Notes: a model not told the origin generated them from the letters alone. A stretch of DNA of 11,813 bases from an uncultured beta proteobacterium (GCA_903933395.1 CAIZKA010000407.1:1-11813), one strand, 5' to 3'. Shown: positions 1 through 6,729, numbered from the stretch's first letter. A program made the numbers and translations.

Positions 1-1
1 A

Positions 2-1597
2 AACAATGCCCGTCTGGCCGAGGACAACCACCAACTTTTCGTCAATGCCGCGCTGTGCCACAACCTGAAAATCGTCGACGACAAACTGTTGGGCGACCCG
101 ATGGAAGTGGCGCTGGCCGGAATGGGACGGCAGGTGGCCGGTGAGCTTGTCGACTGCAAGCGCATCGACGAGATTCCCTTCGATACCGACCGCAAGCGCA
201 TGTCGGTGTTGTGCGACACCCCGCAGGGCCGCATGCTCTACTGCAAGGGTGCGCCGGAGACGGTGCTCGACGCCTGCGACTTCGTGCAGTTCGATGCCGG
301 CGTAACGCCGCTCGACCCGGCGGCAAAAACACGCCTGCTGGCCGCTCAAAAGCAAATGACCGAAGCCGGCCTGCGCGTGCTGGCCTTTGCCCATTGCGCA
401 GTAGCCGACGGGATGCCGAATCAAGAGCGCGGCATGATCCTCTCCGGCCTGGTCGGGCTGGAAGACCCGCCGCGGGCGGAAGTGCCCGATGCCATCGCGC
501 GCTGCGCCAGCGCCGGCATCCGCATCATCATGGTCACCGGCGACCACCCGCACACGGCGCTGGCCATCGCGCGCCAGATCGGCCTGGTCAAATCCGATCA
601 GCCGGTGGTGATTACCGGGGACGAACTGCGCACCATCTCGCCGGCGCACCTGCAACTCGCGCTCGATGCCAAAGAAATCATCTTCGCCCGCGTCGCCGCC
701 GAGCAGAAGATGCTGATCGTCCAGGCCTTGCAGAAGAAGGGCGAGATCGTCGCCGTCACCGGCGACGGCGTGAACGACGCGCCGGCACTGAAGACCGCCG
801 ACATCGGCATCGCCATGGGCATTGCCGGCACCGACGTGGCCAAGGAGGCCGCCGACCTGATCCTGCTCGACGACAACTTCGCCAGCATCGTCGCGGCGAT
901 CGAGGAAGGCCGCGCGGTTTTCGACAACATCCGCAAGTTCCTCACCTACATCCTGAGCTCGAACATTCCCGAACTGGTGCCCTATCTGGCCTTCGTCCTG
1001 TTCCGCATTCCGCTGCCGCTGACCATCATCCAGATCCTCGCCGTCGACCTCGGCACCGACATGCTGCCGGCTTTGGCGCTGGGCGCCGAGAAGCCCGATC
1101 CCGCGGTGATGCAGCGCCCGCCCCGGGCGCGCGACGAGCGCCTGTTGTCATGGGGCATGCTGGTCCGTGCCTACCTGTTCCTCGGCGTACTCGAAGCGGC
1201 GGCGGCCATGGCGGTGTTCTTCTTCGTGCTCGAAGCCGCCGGCTGGCATTACGGGATCAATCTCGACCGCAGCGCCCCGCTGTACCTGCAGGCGACCTCG
1301 GCCTGCCTTGCCACCATCGTGGTGATGCAGATGATGAACGTGATGCTGTGCCGCCATCCGTCCAGGTCCTCGCTCTCGGTCGGTCTGTTCGACAATCGCT
1401 ACATCCTGATGGCGCTCGCGGCGGAGCTCGGCGTGATCCTGTTCATCATCTACACGCCGGCCGGCAACTGGCTGTTCGGCACGGCGCCGCTCGCTGCGAA
1501 TGTCTGGGGACTGGCAATCGCCGGTGCGGCGCTGATGTGGCTGCTGGAGGAAACGCGCAAGGCCTGGCTGCGGCGAAGCCTGGCGCGCGGCGCCTGA
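2..1597 (+). CDS. P-type cation-transporting ATPase, Na,K-ATPase-like (5'-truncated)
   Basis: The frame is open from base 2, so the N-terminus, early membrane helices and phosphorylated Asp (DKTGT) lie outside the window; 531 residues remain. Visible parts in order: N-domain with GDPMEVAL and KGAPE (about residues 82-86), P-domain MVTGD, and the hinge signature TGDGVNDAPALK at residues 253-264. About six membrane helices follow. The M5 motif SNIPE (N321, E324) and M6 motif DLGTD (D349, D353) match the Na,K-ATPase cation-site motifs better than the SERCA ones (NLVTD). In M8 the Gln is kept (Q443), but the residue matching the Na,K-ATPase site III Asp is Asn446. The KETYY tail is absent. This is an inner-membrane, ATP-driven cation pump; the ion cannot be fixed from sequence. 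Its TGA directly abuts the convergent cupin stop. Sure of the family, moderately sure of the P2C-like placement. Confidence 0.93.
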   Translation, partial: NNARLAEDNHQLFVNAALCHNLKIVDDKLLGDPMEVALAGMGRQVAGELVDCKRIDEIPFDTDRKRMSVLCDTPQGRMLYCKGAPETVLDACDFVQFDAGVTPLDPAAKTRLLAAQKQMTEAGLRVLAFAHCAVADGMPNQERGMILSGLVGLEDPPRAEVPDAIARCASAGIRIIMVTGDHPHTALAIARQIGLVKSDQPVVITGDELRTISPAHLQLALDAKEIIFARVAAEQKMLIVQALQKKGEIVAVTGDGVNDAPALKTADIGIAMGIAGTDVAKEAADLILLDDNFASIVAAIEEGRAVFDNIRKFLTYILSSNIPELVPYLAFVLFRIPLPLTIIQILAVDLGTDMLPALALGAEKPDPAVMQRPPRARDERLLSWGMLVRAYLFLGVLEAAAAMAVFFFVLEAAGWHYGINLDRSAPLYLQATSACLATIVVMQMMNVMLCRHPSRSSLSVGLFDNRYILMALAAELGVILFIIYTPAGNWLFGTAPLAANVWGLAIAGAALMWLLEETRKAWLRRSLARGA

Positions 1598-1930
1598 TCA
1601 GCCGGCGTCGTGATGCACCGCCAGCCAGACCGTCGGCGCGGCCGGGTCGGTCCAATCCACGCGGTGCCGGCGTTGCGGTTCGATGTACAGCCAGTCGCCC
1701 GCACGCAGACGGCGCGCTTCGATTTCGTCCTCGAAGCGCAGCAGGGCCTCTCCGCTTAGCAGCACAACCCATTCCGCATCCGCCTGCTCGTACCAGAATC
1801 CCGCAGGGCTGGCCTGGCCGCTGGAGACGATGCGTTCGATGCGCAGTCCGGACCGGGCCAGCAGGGTTTCCATGCGCTCCGCGGCTTCCGCTGTCACGGG
1901 CAGGCCGGCAAAGAGATTGCCCGCGATCAT
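1598..1930 (-). CDS. small cupin protein, second of a tandem pair
   Basis: This 110-residue, single-domain beta-barrel protein resembles a widespread family of small proteobacterial cupins of unknown substrate. The core FWYEQADAEWVVLLSGEA (residues 45-62) takes the place of cupin motif 1 but lacks the usual HxH metal pair. The motif 2 region, GDWLYIEPQRRHRVDW, keeps one histidine (H89). The protein ends in VWLAVHH. Canonical metal binding is therefore doubtful. The ATG overlaps the stop of the upstream cupin as ATGA (1927-1930), which predicts translational coupling. Its TGA (1598-1600) sits directly against the stop of the convergent ATPase gene, leaving no spacer. No signal peptide is seen, so it is likely cytoplasmic. 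A sensory or small-ligand role is possible but not shown. Confidence 0.85.
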   Translation of the reverse strand: MIAGNLFAGLPVTAEAAERMETLLARSGLRIERIVSSGQASPAGFWYEQADAEWVVLLSGEALLRFEDEIEARRLRAGDWLYIEPQRRHRVDWTDPAAPTVWLAVHHDAG

Positions 1931-2292
1931 TCGTCGTCCAGCAGTTCGGTATCTTCGTGCGAGTAGGGCGGACTGCAGCAGCAGAGGATGCGCAGCGGTT
2001 CCGTACCGGTGGCTTCGATCCGGTGCGGCGTGCCCGGCGCGATCGGCACCGTATCGCCGGCGCCGACTTTGAAGCAGGCGTCGCCCAGGGTCATGAGGCC
2101 CTCGCCGGCGGTGATGTGATACAGCTCCTCCGTCACGGCATGGCGATGCAATTGCGTACGCCTGCCCGGCGCTACCGTGGCCTCGGCCAGGCTCTGCAGG
2201 CGGTTGCCATGAACCGCGGGATGCATGAGTTCGCGGATCTCTGAACCGTCCTTGGTGACGTAAGCAGGGGTGTCGGCGTAGCTTGACTTCAA
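1927..2292 (-). CDS. cupin-2 domain metalloprotein, first of a tandem pair (TTG start)
   Basis: A 121-residue cupin with full motifs. Motif 1 is QLHRHAVTEELYHITAGEG, with H49, H51 and a Glu at 55/56. Motif 2 is GDTVPIAPGTPH, with H90. These residues normally hold one divalent metal ion. The C-terminus contains CCCSPPYSHEDTEL, a sequence typical of this small cupin family. The start is read as TTG at 2292 because the homologous N-terminus (YADTPAYVTKDGSEIREL) begins there and no ATG is available. A GGAG lies nine bases upstream (2302-2305), inside the 3' end of the amidase gene. The gap to the amidase stop is six bases, and the downstream cupin overlaps by ATGA. Substrate unknown; probably cytoplasmic. 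Confidence 0.87.
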   Translation of the reverse strand: MKSSYADTPAYVTKDGSEIRELMHPAVHGNRLQSLAEATVAPGRRTQLHRHAVTEELYHITAGEGLMTLGDACFKVGAGDTVPIAPGTPHRIEATGTEPLRILCCCSPPYSHEDTELLDDE

Positions 2293-2298
2293 GGGGAC

Positions 2299-3075
2299 TT
2301 ACTCCGCAGGCGACGCACGCAGCGTCTTCTTCTGAAGCAGGCAATGCAGCAGGGCCTGTTCGTCGGGCGCCAGTTCGCCGTCGGCGTCCTGCGCCAGGAA
2401 GTGGCGGCGGAAGGCGCCGCGGCCCGCGGCCGGCACCCTGGCGTCATAACCCAGCGCCTGCAGTCCGAGCATGGCGTCGAAGCCGGCGGGAGCGGCCGGC
2501 GGCGGTGCCTCGCACCACAGGCCGAAGCCCTGCTGCGCCAGACGTTGCCAAGGGAACAGCCGGCCCGGATCGACCTTGCGCGCGGGTGCGACATCGCCGT
2601 GGGCCAGATAGTTGGCCGCAGGGATGCGATAGCGCTTGCGCAGTTCGTCGAGCAGAACCAGCAGCGTGGAGATTTGCGCGTCGGCGAAGGGTTCGTCGCC
2701 GGTGTTGTCGAGCTCGATGCCGATGGATGCCGAGTTGAGGTCGGTGCTGCCTCCCCACCAGGACTCGCCGGCATGCCAGGCGCGGGCGGACTCGTCGACC
2801 AGCTGGATCATCGTGCCGTCGCGCCCGATCAGGTAGTGGGCGCTGACTTTGCGTTGCGGGTCGGTCAGCGTCGCCAGCGCCTTGCCGACGTTGTCGTTGC
2901 TGGTCTGGTGCAGGATGACGAAGTTCGGCCGGCGCTGGTCGAAGTTCGGCGAAGGCTGCCACCGTGCTCCGCCCCCCTGGCCCGGGGGCATGGGCGCGCA
3001 GGCGGCGAGTGCCGCCAACAGAATCGCGGCAAAGCCGCGAACGATGGGAGCCACAGGCTGCGCGCGGGCGGCCAT
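2299..3075 (-). CDS. lipoprotein N-acetylmuramoyl-L-alanine amidase (AmiD/AmpD-like, Amidase_2)
   Basis: Predicted zinc amidase that cuts the lactyl-amide bond between N-acetylmuramic acid and the stem peptide, acting on peptidoglycan or its fragments. From the ATG at 3075 the product has 258 residues. A basic and hydrophobic N-terminus leads to the lipobox LAAC with Cys26, so it should be a lipoprotein. The Amidase_2 domain shows zinc ligands H56 (VILHQTS), H159 (LAHGDVAP) and D169 (KVDPG), and a likely catalytic Glu121 (IGIELDN). The tail after about residue 190 resembles the C-terminal helical, peptidoglycan-binding-like part of AmiD. A TTG at 3111 would lengthen the protein and push the lipobox inwards, so ATG is preferred. 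It lies 19 bases after the 75-aa gene and six bases before the first cupin. AmpD itself is cytoplasmic; the lipobox favours AmiD. Confidence 0.9.
   Translation of the reverse strand: MAARAQPVAPIVRGFAAILLAALAACAPMPPGQGGGARWQPSPNFDQRRPNFVILHQTSNDNVGKALATLTDPQRKVSAHYLIGRDGTMIQLVDESARAWHAGESWWGGSTDLNSASIGIELDNTGDEPFADAQISTLLVLLDELRKRYRIPAANYLAHGDVAPARKVDPGRLFPWQRLAQQGFGLWCEAPPPAAPAGFDAMLGLQALGYDARVPAAGRGAFRRHFLAQDADGELAPDEQALLHCLLQKKTLRASPAE
2302..2305 (-). promoter_or_regulatory. ribosome-binding site supporting the TTG start of the first cupin
   Basis: On the minus strand GGAG occurs nine bases before the TTG at 2292. It overlaps the last Glu codon of the amidase gene. This site is the main argument for a TTG start in a gene that otherwise has no suitable start codon. 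Confidence 0.5.
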
Positions 3076-3094
3076 GGCCGTGTTGCGACCGCCG

Positions 3095-3322
3095 TCAGAC
3101 AGTGGTGACAATCGGCTTGGTCAGCCGCGCCCGGCTTTGCGCCTCGGACTTGTTCATCTCGGATACCTGGCGGCCATAGGCTTCGCGGGCGGCTTGGCCC
3201 TGGCGGGTCGCTTCGATGCTGCGGATGCAGCGCCAGCGCTTGCCGGCCTTGGTTTCGATCTGGCGCATCTCCGTCTTCGGATGATGCTGGCGGCAGTGGT
3301 AGCAGAATGCGGTTTCAGCCAT
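3095..3322 (-). CDS. small conserved-type protein with CxxC motif, possible zinc-binding
   Basis: A 75-residue basic protein starting MAETAFCYHCRQHHPK. It has C7, C10, neighbouring histidines at 13-14 and a third cysteine at C32 (RWRCIRS), an arrangement compatible with one zinc-knuckle-like site. The middle is charged and probably helical (residues 34-65). No signal peptide or membrane helix is seen. The ATG at 3322 lies on the minus strand, and the TGA is followed 19 bases later by the amidase start, so the two are probably cotranscribed. It is divergent from the exonuclease gene. I do not recognise a named family; a role in RNA or DNA binding would be a guess from the basic composition. 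It is kept as a real gene because of the cysteine spacing, the ordered position in the set, and the absence of a competing gene on the other strand. Confidence 0.68.
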   Translation of the reverse strand: MAETAFCYHCRQHHPKTEMRQIETKAGKRWRCIRSIEATRQGQAAREAYGRQVSEMNKSEAQSRARLTKPIVTTV

Positions 3323-3370
3323 GCTTGAACACTCGAACGGTTGGGTATGCCAATTGTAAACTGTTTGCGA

Positions 3371-3387
3371 TATCCCGCCGGGGGATA
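3371..3387. repeat. perfect inverted repeat, 6-bp arms, in divergent intergenic region
   Basis: Arms tatccc (3371-3376) and gggata (3382-3387) surround a five-base loop. It lies in the 99-bp gap between the 75-aa gene and the exonuclease gene and is followed two bases later by a second hairpin. It could be an operator or an RNA hairpin. Confidence 0.45.
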
Positions 3388-3389
3388 CC

Positions 3390-3410
3390 GTCCCCGCGTC
3401 CCGCGGGGAC
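3390..3410. repeat. perfect inverted repeat, 9-bp arms, just upstream of the exonuclease start
   Basis: Arms gtccccgcg (3390-3398) and cgcggggac (3402-3410) enclose a three-base loop. The right arm ends 11 bases before the ATG and contains the only Shine-Dalgarno-like stretch (GGGGA, 3405-3409) for that gene. If the hairpin forms in mRNA it would hide this site. There is no T-run after it, so it is not a standard terminator. Confidence 0.5.
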
Positions 3411-3421
3411 ATAATGTCGGC

Positions 3422-4033
3422 ATGGACCTGAATCCGACTCCGGCAAATCCTCCCGAAATCGAATTGCCCCTTTACCAGGGCGTCGCCCTGGCCGATGTGG
3501 TGCTGGTCGAATCGGCGGCCGCTGCGGCGGAGGCATGTCGTGTGCTGCTGGCCGAAGCCGTGCTCGGCTTCGACACCGAGGCGAAGCCGACCTTCGCCAA
3601 GGGCGAGGTGTCGACCGGGCCGCACCTGATCCAGCTCGCCACGGAAGAGCGGGTGTATCTGTTTCCGGTCAGGCCGCAGATGGACTATTCCGGCCTGCGC
3701 CAGATCCTCGAATCGCCCCGGATCCTGAAAGCGGGCTTCGGCCTGGGCAGCGACCTCGCCCAGCTGCGCGCGCGCTTGGGCATCGAGGCGCAAGGCATCC
3801 TCGATCTTTCGCGCGCGCTGCCCGGCGAAAAGCCGAAACAGACCATGGGCGCGAAAACGGCCGTGGCCCGCTACCTCGGGCAGCGCATGCAGAAATCCAA
3901 GCACATCACCACCTCCAACTGGGCCCATCCGCGCCTGAACGAGCGCCAGATGCTCTATGCCGCGAACGACGCCCAGGCGGCCCTGCGGGTCTATCGCGCA
4001 GCGCTGGCCGAGGGTCACCTGCCGCCAGTCTGA
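3422..4033 (+). CDS. 3'-5' exonuclease, DEDDy family (RNase D / WRN exonuclease-like)
   Basis: A 203-residue stand-alone exonuclease domain that should remove nucleotides from 3' ends of RNA or DNA using two metal ions. The three Exo motifs are present: Exo I with D51 and E53 (GFDTEAKPTF), Exo II with D111 (AGFGLGSDLAQL) and Exo III with Y179 and D183 (LYAANDAQA), which defines the DEDDy type. It lacks the HRDC domains that follow the nuclease in full RNase D (about 370 residues), so it is closer to the short WRN-like exonucleases. The ATG at 3422 is chosen because the conserved region begins soon after; the spacing to GGGGA is long (12 bases) and that site lies in a hairpin. It is divergent from the 75-aa gene and convergent with xerC, 64 bases away. 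Substrate is uncertain. Confidence 0.9.
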   Translation: MDLNPTPANPPEIELPLYQGVALADVVLVESAAAAAEACRVLLAEAVLGFDTEAKPTFAKGEVSTGPHLIQLATEERVYLFPVRPQMDYSGLRQILESPRILKAGFGLGSDLAQLRARLGIEAQGILDLSRALPGEKPKQTMGAKTAVARYLGQRMQKSKHITTSNWAHPRLNERQMLYAANDAQAALRVYRAALAEGHLPPV

Positions 4034-4097
4034 AGACGTTGTTCCGGTGGCGTGGAAAGTCGGCGCCGGCGCTACGGTGACCGACGACAAGCTAAGA

Positions 4098-5006
4098 CTA
4101 TTTGCTCTTGGCTCTTGGATGCGCCGCGTCGTAGACCTTCGCCAGGTGCTGAAAATCCAGATGCGTATAAATCTGCGTCGCGGCGATGCTGGCGTGGCCG
4201 AGCATTTCCTGTACCGCGCGCAGGTCGCCGGAGGACTGCAGCACGTGCGAGGCGAAGGAGTGGCGCAGCATGTGCGGATGGACATGCACGCCGACGCCCT
4301 GCCGCTGCGCCCACTGCGCGAGGCGGCTCTCGACCTGGCGCGGCGTGAGCCGGGTGCCGTTGCGGCCGAGGAAGAGCGCCGGTTCTTCGCCGCGCAGGAA
4401 TTGCGGACGCACCGCCAGCCACGCCTCGATTGCGGTACGCGCCTTGTCGCCGACCGGCACCGTGCGGGTCTTCTTCCGCTTGCCGGTGACGGTGACCTCG
4501 CCGCCGGCCAGATCGAGCCCGCCGGGCCAGTCGAGGCTGACCAGTTCGGACAGGCGCAGGCCGGAGGAATACAGCAGTTCGAACATCGCGGCATCGCGCA
4601 AGTGCAGCGGCCCGTCTTCCAGGTCCGCCACCGGCGCGGTGCCCGGCCGGTCGAGCAGGGCGGCGGCCTGGTCGATGCCCAGCGCCTTGGGCAGGGCGTG
4701 CGGACGCTTGGGCGCGCGCAGGCCGTCTGCCGGATTCAGGGCGATCGCGCCGCGTCGTGCCAGCCAGGCGTAATAACTGCGCCAGGCCGACAGGGTGCGG
4801 GCGATCGAGCGCGGTGCCAGCGACCGGGCATGCAATGCCATCAGGCCGCGCCGCAGTTGCAGGGGCTTCAGCGTCGCCAGTTCGGCGCCGGCCGCCAGTT
4901 CCGCCAGGCGCGCCAGGTCGCGGCGGTAGGCATCCAGCGTATGCGGGCTGGCGCCGCGCTGTATGGCAAGCTCGGAGAGGAACTGTCCGACCGAGCTGTC
5001 AGCCAT
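4098..5006 (-). CDS. xerC: site-specific tyrosine recombinase XerC
   Basis: Chromosome-dimer resolving recombinase that works with XerD at dif near division. From the ATG at 5006 the protein has 302 residues, the usual XerC length. The N-terminal SAM-like core-binding domain (about 1-95, with RGASPHTLDAYRRDL) is followed by the catalytic domain with R151 (SGLRLSEL), K176, H245-x-x-R248 (HPHMLRHSFASH), H271 (MLGHAS) and nucleophile Y280 (TQIYTHLD). A GTG at 5084 would add 26 residues that translate a GC-rich intergenic hairpin, so it was not chosen. The position after dapF and DUF484 is the classical chromosomal xerC context, which separates it from phage or integron integrases. The stop is convergent with the exonuclease gene; the 64-bp gap has no clear terminator. 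Confidence 0.95.
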   Translation of the reverse strand: MADSSVGQFLSELAIQRGASPHTLDAYRRDLARLAELAAGAELATLKPLQLRRGLMALHARSLAPRSIARTLSAWRSYYAWLARRGAIALNPADGLRAPKRPHALPKALGIDQAAALLDRPGTAPVADLEDGPLHLRDAAMFELLYSSGLRLSELVSLDWPGGLDLAGGEVTVTGKRKKTRTVPVGDKARTAIEAWLAVRPQFLRGEEPALFLGRNGTRLTPRQVESRLAQWAQRQGVGVHVHPHMLRHSFASHVLQSSGDLRAVQEMLGHASIAATQIYTHLDFQHLAKVYDAAHPRAKSK

Positions 5007-5037
5007 TTCCCGCAGAGCCGTCTCCAGGGAAATGTCC

Positions 5038-5052
5038 GCCCCCTCGGGGGGC
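5038..5052. repeat. GC-rich inverted repeat between DUF484 gene and xerC
   Basis: Arms gccccc (5038-5043) and gggggc (5047-5052) surround a three-base loop. The element lies in the 83-bp gap upstream of the chosen xerC ATG. Similar C5/G5 hairpins flanked by GCAGCGAG-like sequence are common between genes in betaproteobacteria, so a dispersed intergenic repeat is likely. It lies inside the possible GTG-start extension of xerC and argues against that start. Confidence 0.5.
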
Positions 5053-5089
5053 AGCGAGCCGGTTTTGCGAGCGTGGGGGTACACAACGG

Positions 5090-5740
5090 TCAGGCAGCGA
5101 CTCGCAGCAATGCGGCCGACGCCATCTCGCCGATGCGTTCAAGGTAAAGCGTGCCGAGTTCCGGGTAGAAGCGGTGCGCTTCTTCGCTGGCCATCACCAA
5201 CAGGCCGAAGCAGGCGCCGCCGGAGTCGCGCAGAGCGATTTGCGTCATCGAGCGCAGGTGCGTCGACGGCTCGCCGAACCAGGCCAGTGACTCCTGCCCG
5301 GTCACCGGCCCGCAGTAGGGCTGCTGCAGGCCCGCGGCGATGGCCTTGACCGCATCCGCCACCGGCTCGAACTCGCTGCCTTCGCCCTGTCGGTCGCCCC
5401 ACAGGCGCAGCGTTATATGCGGCACGGCGAAGGCCCCGCCCAGGTGCGAATACAGGGCGCGCATCACGGCTGCCTGGTCGCCGGCCGCGATCAGCGCCAC
5501 GGCGAGGCCATGCACCTTGCCGGATATCGCGTCGTTCTCTTCGCCGAAGCCGATCAGCTCGACCAGCTTGGCTTCCAGCGCGCGCACCTTGTCGCGCAGG
5601 TTCACCAGCTGCTTCTCGGTGATCGATATGGCGCGCCCGCTGTGCGGGTCGGGCAGGGTCACCAGGCTCAGCAGGTCGGCATATTGTTCGAAGAATTCCG
5701 GGTGATCCTGGATATAGCGGGCGACGTCTTCGGATTTCAT
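5090..5740 (-). CDS. DUF484 family protein (YigA-like)
   Basis: A 216-residue protein of the DUF484 family, whose function is not established. The N-terminus (SEDVARYIQDHPEFFEQYADLL) is the family hallmark. A likely coiled-coil or helical linker follows at about residues 45-65 (ITEKQLVNLRDKVRALEAKL), then a GAF-like alpha/beta region from about 75 to 210 (SMTQIALRDSGGACFGLLVMAS). No signal peptide or membrane helix is seen, so it is cytoplasmic. It starts ten bases after the dapF stop and is followed by xerC, the same order as dapF-yigA-xerC in Escherichia coli. That supports cotranscription with both neighbours. A GAF-like fold suggests ligand sensing or dimerisation, but no ligand can be read from the sequence. 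Confidence 0.92.
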   Translation of the reverse strand: MKSEDVARYIQDHPEFFEQYADLLSLVTLPDPHSGRAISITEKQLVNLRDKVRALEAKLVELIGFGEENDAISGKVHGLAVALIAAGDQAAVMRALYSHLGGAFAVPHITLRLWGDRQGEGSEFEPVADAVKAIAAGLQQPYCGPVTGQESLAWFGEPSTHLRSMTQIALRDSGGACFGLLVMASEEAHRFYPELGTLYLERIGEMASAALLRVAA

Positions 5741-5750
5741 GGCAGGTCTT

Positions 5751-6638
5751 TCACAGGTTGTTGGGGATTTCTATTTCCGCGCTGAACACGGTGGTGGCGG
5801 GGCCGGTCATCATCACCGGGGCGGCATTGTTCGCGGCCCCGTTCCAGGAGATAGTCAGTTCGCCGCCACGCGTGGCGACGCGCACCGGCGAATCCAGCAG
5901 GCCGCGGCGGATGCCGGCCACCGCGGCGGCGCAGGCGCCGGTGCCGCAGGCCAGAGTCTCTCCGGCACCGCGTTCATAAACCCGCAGGCGGATGGCGTGA
6001 CGGTCGACGATCTGCATGAAGCCCGCATTGACCCGGCGCGGAAAGCGCGGATGCGCTTCGATCAGCGGACCGAGGCGGGCGACCGGCGCCGCATCGACGT
6101 CGGCCACGACCTGCACCGCATGCGGGTTGCCCATCGAGACCGCGCTGATGTCGATCTGCTCGCCGGCCACGTCGAGCGTGTGCGTGACGGCGGCGCCAGC
6201 GGCTTCAAAGGGAATTTCTGCCGGCAGGAAACGCGGCGCGCCCATGTCCACGGTAACCTGGCCGTCGGCTTCGAGGCGCGGCGCGATCAGGCCGCATTGC
6301 GTTTCGACCCGGATCTCGCGCTTGTCCGTCAGACCCTGTTCATGCACGAAGCGCACGAAGCAGCGTGCGCCGTTGCCGCACTGCTCGACCTCGCCGCCGT
6401 CGGCATTGAAGATGCGGTAGCGGAAATCGACATCGGGCGTCGTGGCGCGCTCGACCACCAGGATCTGGTCGCAGCCGACGCCGAAGTGGCGGTCAGCGAG
6501 AAAGCGTGCCTGGGCCGGCGTCGGCACGAAGTCCTGATTGATGGCGTCGAGTACGACAAAGTCGTTGCCGAGGCCGTGCATCTTGGTGAAGCGGATTCTA
6601 GTTCCGGCCGCTTCGCTTAACGCCGATGAGGCTGGCAT
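5751..6638 (-). CDS. dapF: diaminopimelate epimerase
   Basis: Converts LL- to meso-diaminopimelate, the last step before lysine and the source of the peptidoglycan cross-linking residue; PLP-independent and cytoplasmic. The two catalytic cysteines are present: C87 in DGGEVEQCGNGARCF and C231 in GAGETLACGTGACAA. The family N-terminus RIRFTKMHGLGNDFVVLD and the NPHAV motif are clear. The start is odd: the usual Met before RIRFTK is a Thr codon, and the nearest ATG upstream (6638) adds about 13 residues of low-complexity sequence, giving 295 residues against about 275 for the family. AGAAGG precedes that ATG at a rather short spacing. A GTG further upstream is also possible. It heads the dapF-DUF484-xerC group and is separated from lpxL-like genes by a 199-bp hairpin-rich gap. 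Confidence 0.94.
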   Translation of the reverse strand: MPASSALSEAAGTRIRFTKMHGLGNDFVVLDAINQDFVPTPAQARFLADRHFGVGCDQILVVERATTPDVDFRYRIFNADGGEVEQCGNGARCFVRFVHEQGLTDKREIRVETQCGLIAPRLEADGQVTVDMGAPRFLPAEIPFEAAGAAVTHTLDVAGEQIDISAVSMGNPHAVQVVADVDAAPVARLGPLIEAHPRFPRRVNAGFMQIVDRHAIRLRVYERGAGETLACGTGACAAAVAGIRRGLLDSPVRVATRGGELTISWNGAANNAAPVMMTGPATTVFSAEIEIPNNL

Positions 6639-6678
6639 TAGCCTTCTCTGAAACTCCGTTTTCACGCCGCGCCCGCCG

Positions 6679-6699
6679 GGCCGCCCCAAGGGCGCGGCC
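6679..6699. repeat. inverted repeat with 6-bp arms upstream of dapF
   Basis: Arms ggccgc (6679-6684) and gcggcc (6694-6699); the loop can pair further (ccc with ggg). It is one of three hairpins in the lpxL-like/dapF gap. Confidence 0.4.
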
Positions 6700-6714
6700 A
6701 TTCACAGGCCCGGA

Positions 6715-6729
6715 GCAGGCTTTGCCTGC
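6715..6729. repeat. inverted repeat with 6-bp arms upstream of dapF
   Basis: Arms gcaggc (6715-6720) and gcctgc (6724-6729) around a ttt loop. It is perfect and sits 12 bases from the larger hairpin at 6742. No gene is seen between 6639 and 6837. Confidence 0.4.

Noticed and set aside
211..2244. A 677-codon plus-strand frame over the ATPase and cupins
   Set aside because: It is Arg/Pro/Ala-rich low-complexity translation in the wrong frame of the ATPase and antisense to the cupins; no motif is seen.
3323..3421. Sigma-70 promoter for the 75-aa gene (TTTACA on the minus strand)
   Set aside because: The -35-like hexamer has no acceptable -10 at 16-18 bases; too weak to list.
4034..4097. Possible terminator between the convergent exonuclease and xerC genes
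   Set aside because: There is a gtcgg/ccgac pair and a 10-base palindrome (4063-4072), but the loop is long and no T-run follows on either strand.
3095..4594. A 499-codon open frame on the minus strand spanning the exonuclease and part of xerC
   Set aside because: Only its last 75 codons are supported as a gene. The rest is antisense to the DEDDy exonuclease and out of frame with xerC, both of which have complete catalytic motifs. High GC leaves such frames open by chance.
3957..5147. A 396-codon plus-strand frame opposite xerC
   Set aside because: Antisense shadow of XerC, which has all catalytic residues in order.
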